Assembly (NCBI GenBank): GCA_900543555.1
Contig: UQRL01000049.1
Coordinates: forward strand, 1-13,233
Length of the DNA stretch: 13,233 bases
DNA from: an uncultured Oscillospiraceae bacterium
GTDB lineage: Bacteria; Bacillota; Clostridia; Oscillospirales; Acutalibacteraceae
Reading direction: 5' to 3'
The notes beneath the pieces are model-generated. The model ran no database searches and had not been told where the DNA came from. It saw only the letters and a list, made by a program, of their open reading frames with translations. The position numbers were made by a program, and so were the translations under genes. Shown one piece after another: positions 7,001-12,373 of the stretch. Within the stretch, counting starts at the first letter, position 1. Every line of letters begins with the position of its first letter.

Positions 7001-7841
7001 CGCCCATGTCGGCGGAGTTGCCCCGCTGAAGGAGCTCTCCGTAATTCTCGCAATAGGAGATGGTGCCGCCCACTAAACCCGCTATACCGCCGGAATCCAC
7101 AGCATAGCCCATGGTGTCAATGGTGCCGTTGTGGATGCAGCCGGTGATCAGGGCGTCTTTGTTGTTCGCCCCAACGCCAATGATGCCGCCCACGCGCGGT
7201 TCGTTATAGGCGCTGCCGAGATTGGTGGAGACAATATCCCCCTCCATCCAGCAGTTTTTCAATGGTTCACTGGTGGCGTAGTTTCCGCATATGCCCCCGA
7301 TGGTGCGGGCGTTGCTGTCGATGTTGCCATCAAAAAAGCAGTTTTGAATGCTGGTGCCCCTCTGGGCGTCGGCCACAATGCCGCCGATTGTGCCAAAGGA
7401 TTGGTCAGTGAACTCCGCGTTGATGTCCGCGTACTTTACGCCCACGTCCTTGATGGTGGCCTCTTCGGCGTTGCAGAACAGGCCGTTGGGGCCCTCCAGG
7501 TTCTCGATGACATAGCCGTTTCCGTCGAAGGTGCCGGTAAAGCTATCGTCCTCGCACAGGGGCGTCCACTCCACGTCATATAGGTCGATGTCCGCCATAA
7601 GGATGTAGTTGTCGTCGGGATTATCCGAGACGGCCAGCAGGTCGTCCACATCCCAGATGGCCGTGTAGCCAGAGGGCGCCTTGGTCTCTTTGGTGACCGG
7701 CACCAGAAAGTCGTCCAGCCATGGCGCGGGCACCTTCGAGGCGGTAACCGCCTCTGCCCGAAGGGTGAGGCCCTCCAGCGGGGCGAACAGCCCCAGCACC
7801 AGACACACCGCCAATGCGCAACTGAGAAGCCGCTTCCTCAT
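4086..7841 (-). CDS. Secreted SLH protein, GLUG repeats plus papain-like region
   Basis: A 1251-residue exported protein expected to sit on the cell wall. A signal peptide (positive RKR, hydrophobic 5-25, cleavage probably after A31) is followed by a repetitive stretch from about 85 to 448 with recurring GGI/GGL turns (FGTIGGIV, ARTIGGICG, PRVGGIIG, DMGGITTG, TYVGGLSA), typical of GLUG-repeat beta-solenoids. A region around 600-800 has GGNCGGMAW (C640), GGAHTVLLY (H766) and IYNPNNPY (N789). The Cys-His-Asn order and surroundings fit a papain-fold cysteine peptidase, which is my inference. Beta-rich linkers lead to three SLH domains (about 1072-1122, 1131-1184 and 1197-1245) that bind pyruvylated wall polymer. 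AGGAGAGG lies about seven bases before the ATG. It has no operon partner. Target and substrate are unknown. Confidence 0.88.
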   Translation of the reverse strand: MRKRLLSCALAVCLVLGLFAPLEGLTLRAEAVTASKVPAPWLDDFLVPVTKETKAPSGYTAIWDVDDLLAVSDNPDDNYILMADIDLYDVEWTPLCEDDSFTGTFDGNGYVIENLEGPNGLFCNAEEATIKDVGVKYADINAEFTDQSFGTIGGIVADAQRGTSIQNCFFDGNIDSNARTIGGICGNYATSEPLKNCWMEGDIVSTNLGSAYNEPRVGGIIGVGANNKDALITGCIHNGTIDTMGYAVDSGGIAGLVGGTISYCENYGELLQRGNSADMGGITTGLWDITVEYCMNAADITEVYERTLHGRTMAGGLTCWQADLRNSFNCGNLSLDDATYVGGLSAQGWAENCYNVGSVEVKNFQSGSIGYGYWGAGALFGTAVGDSKNLYYTNTEVPAYDKDETTGDQLENITRLTDSQARSQSSYKGFDFDSVWEMGGGNYPYPVLRDAPQSQDPHWEDQLTVSVPEEVRVHYERHGTDRVGRIDFTTHAYIEGFLSFVQLPIEGPVTYTITLAGGFSFSPGSYKQELTLVWDEGTAIWPKDTQVQTPIYILDQKTGTIQVSASAEGYTTGQCKPYCPAMQFLEPVEDTWALVNSVNSFGYGLLSDYEIPKERYQEVWGDREGALKYAAEHRKWGGNCGGMAWTAGLIVTGGLGLPYGCTGLVNHQGDHLNYVLGDGSYVAVDKNSSITKFIERYQLFQSELMYTFQKSGEEVKKEMLAEYITENSDGTYSHRTNGKYIESLCEQIENSAQPLVATIAYSGGAHTVLLYSNELEEMEDGWYRTPIYNPNNPYLDEDRYEANDWNSAYDTPDCYLELNPEKNLFRVYVAGNADTKKRVAGSYADRDELILNGKELPDRIILFNTMGLKMTEIDPDRLMDIKVKKVDSKPKIYVPNISDIRLASVSGQVLLEIEDGEITQRAQGVSATIEPDSGGMTITLPESAGLSVTASGRYSVDNGDHMTIIDGTAHTAKLDLDDYQVSLTASQSGEVEVILSNRGETDADLQAVKIAGSLDSGKTVTFQLSDDNQLTTQNSQNLEDAEVSVLEEDFVQQPADLSQPVDITAEFEPLPFTDVGTGEWFYQHVRYVFENQLMNGTGDTTFSPNSTLNRAQAAQILYNLEGQPGFSGFSDFDDVPFVHWGWNAIGWAHKNGVVSGKGDGKFAPDDPVSREEFAQMLYNYAKYKGYDLTAQGDLSQFPDKRAVSSWATTAMSWANGNGLINGSDGKLLPGGTTTRAQAASILRNFHQNFVL

Positions 7842-7881
7842 AAAAAATCCTCTCCTGCCTTTTCAAAATGAATCTTCACAT

Positions 7882-7887
7882 ATTATA
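7882..7887 (-). promoter_or_regulatory. -10 element of the SLH-protein gene
   Basis: Perfect TATAAT on the minus strand, 41 bases before the ATG at 7841. No good -35 is present at 16-18 bases; TTGGAA lies 22 bases away, which is too far. The promoter may need an activator or be weak. Confidence 0.45.
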
Positions 7888-8094
7888 GCAGATATTAGGC
7901 CGAATTTCATTCCAATTTGTTAACGGAGCCGAAAAAATCGGTCTCTTCCGCCCGCGTTCTTCCCCGAAGAGCCCCCGAAGGCAGCCTTTCCAGAATCGAT
8001 GGGCGTCATCCAGCGGGCTCGCATCCGGCGGCCAGGGGAGACCAGATGCCGCTCTCAATAAGGTTCGCGGCGGGCTTTTTGAAAGTTCGTGCGG

Positions 8095-8220
8095 ATGTTC
8101 AGCAATTCTGCTCCGGCCTGTGTGGGGGGCGTCAAACAAGGCCTTCAAAAGGCCGTCACCCGCAGGCAGAAGCTGGCTTGTTGGTACGTATTCTTTTTTT
8201 ATCTCCTTTTCGTCACATAA
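8095..8220 (+). other. Gene-poor segment with a doubtful 41-codon reading frame
   Basis: The stretch 7920-8220 contains no gene I trust. The only frame that looks non-random begins at ATG 8095 and ends at TAA 8218-8220. Its product would start MFSNSAPACVGG, continue VKQGLQKAVTRRQK and end in the hydrophobic WYVFFFYLLFVT. There is no ribosome binding site. The segment also has a small hairpin (GGCCTT CAA AAGGCC, around 8140-8155). It resembles the kind of conserved intergenic element that recurs in some Oscillospiraceae genomes, but that is an impression from memory, not something the sequence proves. Confidence 0.25.
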
Positions 8221-8251
8221 GCCTCTACTATAGTTTGGTTGAAACCAATGA

Positions 8252-8419
8252 CTGCAAAATACGGTGGCCAAAGGAGGGGGTTCTTTCCGCATATCACCAG
8301 ATACTGAAAATCGAAAAACCCTCCACAAAATCGCGTTGGCGTTCAACATGACCCTGGCCGAGTTCCTGGATTTTGAGGAGCTCAACGAATACTCTTTCGA
8401 GGATGACACAGACGAATAA
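8252..8419 (+). pseudogene. C-terminal remnant of an XRE-family HTH regulator
   Basis: In frame with TAA 8417-8419 there is a translated tail with LQNTVAKGGGSF, then TLHKIALAFNMTLAEFLDF, then EELNEYSFEDDTDE. This is the second half of a small Cro/C1-type helix-turn-helix protein; the T-L-x-K-I-A-x-A-x-x-M-T-L-x-E-F-L pattern is typical of the family's last helices. The frame is closed by TGA at 8249-8251, so the N-terminal helices including most of the DNA-reading helix are missing. A neighbouring frame just upstream reads YSLVETN, which fits the expected preceding helix, suggesting a small deletion with frameshift near 8249. It keeps its own strong terminator. Loss of function is inferred. 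A start at GTG 8264 is formally possible, but such a protein would lack the DNA-binding helix. Confidence 0.7.
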
Positions 8420-8420
8420 G

Positions 8421-8456
8421 AGCCGGTAGTTTCGCTTCAAAAACTACCGGCTTTTT
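8421..8456 (+). terminator. Intrinsic terminator of the XRE remnant
   Basis: A 12-bp stem AGCCGGTAGTTT / AAACTACCGGCT (8421-8432 with 8441-8452) followed by five Ts. It starts one base after the stop codon of the remnant. Confidence 0.9.
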
Positions 8457-8471
8457 CGTGCCTATAGGCTT

Positions 8472-8504
8472 AAGAAAGAAGCCCCCGCGGTGCGCGAGGG
8501 GCTT
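8472..8504 (-). terminator. Intrinsic terminator of the DUF4143 ATPase gene
   Basis: On the minus strand AAGCCCC plus CGCG pairs with CGCG plus GGGGCTT (one bulged base, 3-base loop), followed by CTTTCTTAA. It begins four bases after the stop codon at 8509 and faces the terminator of the XRE remnant. Confidence 0.75.
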
Positions 8505-8508
8505 TGGG

Positions 8509-9801
8509 TCAGAGCAGCTCTTTTGTTTTACCGGCAAGATACAGCGGAATGTTGGTAATCGCGCCGTCCTTGCGGTACCTGCGCTTGGAAAAGCGGATAG
8601 CGTGTTCAGGGTGACGGTCGGCGATATACCGCTTAAAGGAAGGTGCGGACTTATCTTCGCCGCCCTTTGCCTCGACGGGGATGATCTCTGTGCCGTTTTG
8701 CAGCACGAAGTCGATTTCGCCGGTTTTGTCCGAGTAATAGCGAGGTTCTACCTCAAACTGCCCGCGAAGCTGCTGCAAGACAAAGTTCTCGGTCAGCGGC
8801 CCTTTGAACTGATAGTCCGCTTTCAGCAGGATGGCGCTGTTGTCGATACCTGCCATGTGCTTGAGAAGCCCGGTGTCAAAGAGAAACAGCTTGAATTGGT
8901 CGAGCTTATCAAAGGCGGAAAGGGGATGCTCCATCTTGGAAACATTGTAGATGCGGTTGAGCATACCGGCCGAGACAAGCCATTCGATGGCTTCTTCAAA
9001 GTCCCGCGCCCGGCCGCCCTGCCGGACAGCGCCGTAGATAAACTTTTCATTGGATTTGGCAAGCTGGGAGACGATGCTGCGGAACACCATCAGGATGCGC
9101 CCGCTGTTCACCTTCCCGTTGTGCTTCCCGAAGTCGTTCTCGTATATCTCCACCAGTTCCCGCTGGATTTGGGAAACCGCCGCCGGGTCCTTATGGTTGA
9201 CCCAAGAAGCCACACATTCCGGCATCCCGCCGATAATCAGGTAATTGTTGTAGGCTTCCAGCAGGCGGTTGTGGAAGATCTCCTCAATGGCCTGGTTTTT
9301 CTGGATGCTCTCGTAGTAAGCGAAGAGGGCCGGTTCAGTGGCTGCCAGAAACTCGTCGAAGGTCAGCGGGTACAGGTCGAGCAGATTGACCATGCCCACG
9401 GGATAGGACTTTGGCTGGGCCAGCAGGGTGCCAAGCAGGCTTCCGGCCGCGACAACGTGGTACTCGTTGGCCTTCTCCTTGAAGTATTTGAGGGTGTTCA
9501 GCGCCTCCGGGCATTCCTGCACCTCATCGAAAATGACAAGAGTCTCCCCGGGCAGTATTTTTTTCCCGGCAATCAGGGAAAGCAGCTCAATGATCCGCTG
9601 GGGGTTTTTGTTTGCCTCGAAGATGGATTTCAGCGCGTCTTCCTCGTCGAAGTTAAAATAAACATAGCTTTCATAGCAGCTCTGGCCGAACTCTTTCATG
9701 AGCCAGGTCTTTCCCACCTGGCGGGCGCCGCGAATGATGAGCGGCTTTCGCTCCGGGTCGTTTTTCCATGTTACAAGCTGCGAAAACGCGTTTCGTTTCA
9801 C
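8509..9801 (-). CDS. AAA_14/DUF4143 ATP-binding protein
   Basis: A 430-residue P-loop ATPase of the widespread AAA_14 plus DUF4143 architecture. Walker A is GARQVGKT at 25-32 and Walker B is LVIFDE at 88-93. The C-terminal third has GEIDFVLQNG followed by PVEAKGG, a PD-(D/E)xK-like nuclease-type motif usual for DUF4143. The biological role of the family is not established; members are abundant in anaerobes and often look horizontally acquired. The open frame extends 100 codons further upstream, but the extension is low-complexity and contains the promoter. I chose GTG 9801 because it gives the family-typical beginning MKRNAF, has AAGGTGG eight bases upstream, and sits about 26 bases after the inferred transcription start. 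The gene is a single transcription unit ending in its own terminator. Confidence 0.88.
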   Translation of the reverse strand: MKRNAFSQLVTWKNDPERKPLIIRGARQVGKTWLMKEFGQSCYESYVYFNFDEEDALKSIFEANKNPQRIIELLSLIAGKKILPGETLVIFDEVQECPEALNTLKYFKEKANEYHVVAAGSLLGTLLAQPKSYPVGMVNLLDLYPLTFDEFLAATEPALFAYYESIQKNQAIEEIFHNRLLEAYNNYLIIGGMPECVASWVNHKDPAAVSQIQRELVEIYENDFGKHNGKVNSGRILMVFRSIVSQLAKSNEKFIYGAVRQGGRARDFEEAIEWLVSAGMLNRIYNVSKMEHPLSAFDKLDQFKLFLFDTGLLKHMAGIDNSAILLKADYQFKGPLTENFVLQQLRGQFEVEPRYYSDKTGEIDFVLQNGTEIIPVEAKGGEDKSAPSFKRYIADRHPEHAIRFSKRRYRKDGAITNIPLYLAGKTKELL

Positions 9802-9833
9802 CCACTTCACCACCTTCTTCTCTGGATGAAAGC

Positions 9834-9862
9834 AGTATAACACGTTTTTCCAGGGTTTACAA
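9834..9862 (-). promoter_or_regulatory. Promoter of the DUF4143 ATPase gene
   Basis: On the minus strand TTGTAA (9862-9857), 17-base spacer, TATACT (9839-9834) with TGT before it (extended -10 form). This places the start of transcription near 9827 and argues for the GTG start at 9801. Confidence 0.75.
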
Positions 9863-9915
9863 CGGGAACAAAACACATTTTTCTGAAAAAACAGGACGAA
9901 AAAAACACATTTTTC
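9839..9915. repeat. Three phased AACACRTTTTTC direct repeats
   Basis: AACACGTTTTTC at 9839-9850, AACACATTTTTC at 9872-9883 and AACACATTTTTC at 9904-9915, spaced 33 and 32 bases, about three helical turns each. The last two extend further (Y-GAAA follows). The first copy lies inside the ATPase promoter, the other two just upstream of it, an arrangement expected for an operator array. Confidence 0.6.
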
Positions 9916-10087
9916 CGAAATTGGTGTTGAGAAAGGCCCCGCCCCTGTCTTTGGGCCCAAAAGAACACCACCCCCGCCCCGCCTCCGCAATCCCGCCGAG
10001 CAGGACAGGGAAAAGGGAGAGCCAGAGCCCGCGGGCTTCCAACTCTTCCCTTTGTCGCTTTTCCGCAGCCGGCGGCCCGACAATTTC

Positions 10088-10116
10088 TTGTGCTTTCCCA
10101 CAAAGTGTGATAGAGT
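10088..10116 (+). promoter_or_regulatory. Promoter of the EF-hand protein gene
   Basis: TTGTGC (10088-10093), 17-base spacer, TAGAGT (10111-10116) preceded by TGA (extended -10 form). The start of transcription would be near 10123, about 26 bases before the ATG. The rest of 9916-10087 shows only GC-rich sequence without a gene. Confidence 0.5.
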
Positions 10117-10148
10117 TATGGTGAGTATTTGCAGGGAGGCGGCACCCT

Positions 10149-11618
10149 ATGGCAAAATTCCCATTCACCAATTTCTTTGATAGGAACGGCAACGGCCAGA
10201 TGGACTTTACCGAGGAGCTGCTGGCCATGAAAGTCTTTGAGGACGCCCTGCCGGGGGAGGAGTCTGCCTCCTGTGATGAGACGGAAAACGACGGCCTGGA
10301 TGGCTTAGACGACGGGCTCTCCGATGAGATAGACGAGGAGGACATCAATTCCCTCATTGACCAAGATTTGGGACTTCACTCCCCGGACTTTTTAGAGGAA
10401 GATTCCGAGGGGGACGCCGCCATCTGGGACGACCTGGAAGACGACGAGGATGTGTGGGACGATTCCCAGGAGGAGGCGGAGGGGCCCGTGGCCTACCTGA
10501 CGTTCTCCGTGGAAAGCCGGGAGGAGCGGTTCGCGAAGCAGGGCGTCCGCCGGGAGGACTACCCCAGTCAGCGGGTTTACGACGCCGCCTGCGACCTGAT
10601 AGACTTGCAAAACGGCAAAGGCTATGTCCCCTCGGCCAGCACCCGCCAGCGGGAAATCGACCGGCGGCGGTTTTTGGTGGAGGGCGGCTGCGTGGCCGCC
10701 CGGTACCTGACCCTCCACGACGGCTTCTTATACGCCCAGGCGGTGAAGGAAAACTTCCCGCTGCCCATCGAAGTCCCCGACGAGGACGAGCGGCCTGTCA
10801 CCTCCCCGGATGATCTGTTCCTGGATTTGGCGGAGGAGGACCCGGCCCTGGCGGTGCGGGTCTGGGCGTGGATCATCCGGGAGTTCGGGCCCTACCCCCA
10901 GTACATGGACGGGGTCTGGATGCCCTTCAACGGCCTCTTGTACCTGACGTTCCGGTTCCCGCCAGAGTTCCGGGAAATCGCCCTGGAGGAACTTTGCCAA
11001 AACAGTGACTTCCGCCGCGGTCTGCTGGAGACGAGCCCGGAGTTTCCCGACGCGGGCGGGTACATCGCCTACGCTCTGTCCCATGGGCGGGAGGACCAGG
11101 CGGCCACCTTGCTGCAGTCCGCTTTGAAAAATCCCCACGGCAGGGGCGTGCGGTACGAGGAGCTGGTGCAGAACATCTTTTACCGTATGCCGGAGGACAG
11201 GGACCCGGAGCCCTGGGAGGCCCTGGAGCGGGCGGTGTTCCCCATCCTGGAGGGGCTGCCCGACAAGCGCACCCAGCGCCTGCTTCCCCAGTGGAAGGAG
11301 GAGGTGGCCCAGCGCATCCAGTGGAGGCGTCCCAGGCCGGCGCCCCAGCCGCCCCAATACGCCGACCCGCTGGCGGCCACGGACAAGACCGTGTACACTT
11401 TCTGCGGGGTGCGGTTCCCCGGGTGGCAGCGGGTGTACTACTACCGCACCAACGACGAGACCCTGGCTGTAGGCGACCAGGTGCTGGTCCCCGGCAGGGA
11501 CGGCCCCACCCCGGCGGAGGTGGTGTCCATCCAGAAGCACCGCCGCGACACAGCCCCCTACCCCGTAGACCGCGCGAAGTTTGTGGTGGGAAAGTTGAAT
11601 GACACGGGAATGGTTTAG
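10149..11618 (+). CDS. Acidic protein of unknown function with an EF-hand loop
   Basis: A 489-residue protein without signal peptide or membrane segments. Residues 11-22, DRNGNGQMDFTE, form a perfect 12-residue EF-hand calcium loop (D1, N3, N5, Q7, D9, E12) preceded by the hydrophobic KFPFTNFF. Residues 30-110 are a low-complexity Asp/Glu-rich tract, probably disordered. A globular part follows from about 110 to 400 (SREERFAKQGVRREDYPSQR, then a helical region rich in Trp and Pro). The C-terminal 75 residues form a compact beta-type module with YYYRTNDETLAVGDQVLVP and YPVDRAKFVVGKL, a motif style I associate with small beta-barrel modules of uncharacterised Clostridia proteins. GGGAGG lies nine bases before the ATG. 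I recognise no enzyme family. The gene stands alone; no convincing terminator follows it. Confidence 0.8.
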   Translation: MAKFPFTNFFDRNGNGQMDFTEELLAMKVFEDALPGEESASCDETENDGLDGLDDGLSDEIDEEDINSLIDQDLGLHSPDFLEEDSEGDAAIWDDLEDDEDVWDDSQEEAEGPVAYLTFSVESREERFAKQGVRREDYPSQRVYDAACDLIDLQNGKGYVPSASTRQREIDRRRFLVEGGCVAARYLTLHDGFLYAQAVKENFPLPIEVPDEDERPVTSPDDLFLDLAEEDPALAVRVWAWIIREFGPYPQYMDGVWMPFNGLLYLTFRFPPEFREIALEELCQNSDFRRGLLETSPEFPDAGGYIAYALSHGREDQAATLLQSALKNPHGRGVRYEELVQNIFYRMPEDRDPEPWEALERAVFPILEGLPDKRTQRLLPQWKEEVAQRIQWRRPRPAPQPPQYADPLAATDKTVYTFCGVRFPGWQRVYYYRTNDETLAVGDQVLVPGRDGPTPAEVVSIQKHRRDTAPYPVDRAKFVVGKLNDTGMV

Positions 11619-11750
11619 TCTCTAGAAAATGGCGCCCTGGCAAGCGGATGCCCATTGGGTAATAGAAAGGCACAGACGATTATAGGTCAATAAAACTTAA
11701 CTTTCAATTTTTCTGCACTTTGGCGGATGAATGTATCCTATGTAATTGAT

Positions 11751-11779
11751 TTGCTGTTCAAAATATGATACCGTATTAT
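11751..11779 (+). promoter_or_regulatory. Promoter of the HxsD-like/A24 operon
   Basis: TTGCTG (11751-11756), exact 17-base spacer, TATTAT (11774-11779; TATATA overlaps at 11777). Transcription would start near 11785, leaving a leader of about 36 bases before the ATG at 11821. It is the only promoter seen for the three genes that follow. Confidence 0.65.
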
Positions 11780-11820
11780 ATAAACTTCGGACATGGTCTC
11801 TTGAGAAAGTAGGTGCTACC

Positions 11821-12192
11821 ATGCTCTCCTTTGCAAAGGAAATGTACCCAAAAATCGCGTTGCTAAAGGCGGCTTGTTTTTTCTCAGACAGAGCGTATAT
11901 CCATCTAGATGCCAATGACAAGTATTATTTGGTGAACTTGAGTGTGAAACCTGGATGTTCTGAGATTTCAGAAAACGAGTTTGTCAATGAGATGCTTTGT
12001 CAGTGTGTTCGCCATGAAGTGTACGAGCAAACGAAATCTATTCGGGAATTGTTAGCTGCCCGGGCTATGGCTTCCACCATGATTGAGCAGCCAGGGGTCT
12101 CCTTACAAACCCCAGCGCCTGGGCTTACCTATGACGAAAGAGAAATCCTAACAGATTGGTTTGAAGCGCATGGGAACTCTGAAACTGAATAA
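11821..12192 (+). CDS. HxsD-like protein (His-Xaa-Ser system accessory family)
   Basis: A 123-residue soluble protein resembling HxsD, a small accessory protein of His-Xaa-Ser radical-SAM peptide systems. Features of that family are the opening F-x-K-x-x-Y-P (4-10), the helix leading to FFSDRAYIHLD (20-30), a beta strand YYLVNLSVK (35-43), EFVNEML (53-59), R64, and the helix with E69, T71 and SIRELLAARA (73-82). The last 35 residues are a variable tail. The frame is open to a TTG at 11746, but that would place the start ahead of the promoter; ATG 11821 has AGTAGGTG seven bases upstream and gives the family-typical N-terminus. It overlaps the next gene by 23 bases. Codon use is more AT-rich than in the upstream genes. 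The family call rests on my recognition of the pattern, without a search. Confidence 0.72.
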   Translation: MLSFAKEMYPKIALLKAACFFSDRAYIHLDANDKYYLVNLSVKPGCSEISENEFVNEMLCQCVRHEVYEQTKSIRELLAARAMASTMIEQPGVSLQTPAPGLTYDEREILTDWFEAHGNSETE

Positions 12193-12373
12193 ATCCATTT
12201 ATGAAAAAGAAGCTGTAGCCGCAGCTGTTTCTGCTTTTGGTAAGGTGGCTTCAATCTCCTTGGCAGAGGACAATTCCCACTGGGTCTGTTCTTTTGACGG
12301 CTGCCGATACGACGAGAAACAAACCCTTCACGAGTTTGAAAACTACGTGATTGACTTCATGAATACCTTATGA
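12170..12373 (+). CDS. Second, shorter HxsD-like protein
   Basis: A 67-residue protein that repeats the plan of its neighbour in shortened form: LKLNKSIYEKEAV (4-16) matches the opening K-x-x-Y element, an alanine-rich helix leads to F23, then comes a two-strand segment SISLAEDN / WVCSFDGCRYD, and EFENYVIDFM (55-64) matches the EF-x-N-E/Y helix. It lacks the C-terminal R-x-x-x-x-E-x-T-x-x-I-R-E-L helix of the first copy. ATG 12170 lies inside the end of the preceding gene and has no good ribosome binding site, so translation is probably coupled; TTG 12161 is an alternative three codons earlier. The stop TGA overlaps the next ATG (ATGA). Homology to HxsD is inferred from the shared layout and is less certain than for the first copy. 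Confidence 0.62.
   Translation: MGTLKLNKSIYEKEAVAAAVSAFGKVASISLAEDNSHWVCSFDGCRYDEKQTLHEFENYVIDFMNTL

Noticed and set aside
6369..7076. A 235-codon plus-strand frame opposite the SLH-protein gene
   Set aside because: It has no ribosome binding site or domain, and the minus strand carries a clear signal peptide, repeats and SLH domains.
7876..8409. A 177-codon minus-strand frame over the XRE remnant
   Set aside because: It begins inside the complement of the XRE tail and runs through the SLH-gene promoter region; the plus-strand XRE pattern explains the sequence better.
8458..9840. A 460-codon open frame on the plus strand
   Set aside because: It lies antisense to the DUF4143 ATPase, which has Walker motifs, promoter and terminator. 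The plus frame gives no recognisable domain and is a GC-codon shadow.
9802..10101. N-terminal extension of the DUF4143 ATPase frame by 100 codons
   Set aside because: It would start ahead of the mapped-looking promoter (9834-9862), its translation is low-complexity, and GTG 9801 gives the family-typical start with a ribosome binding site.
11746..11820. TTG start giving a longer first HxsD-like protein
   Set aside because: It would put the start codon upstream of the promoter at 11751-11779, and the added residues do not resemble the family.
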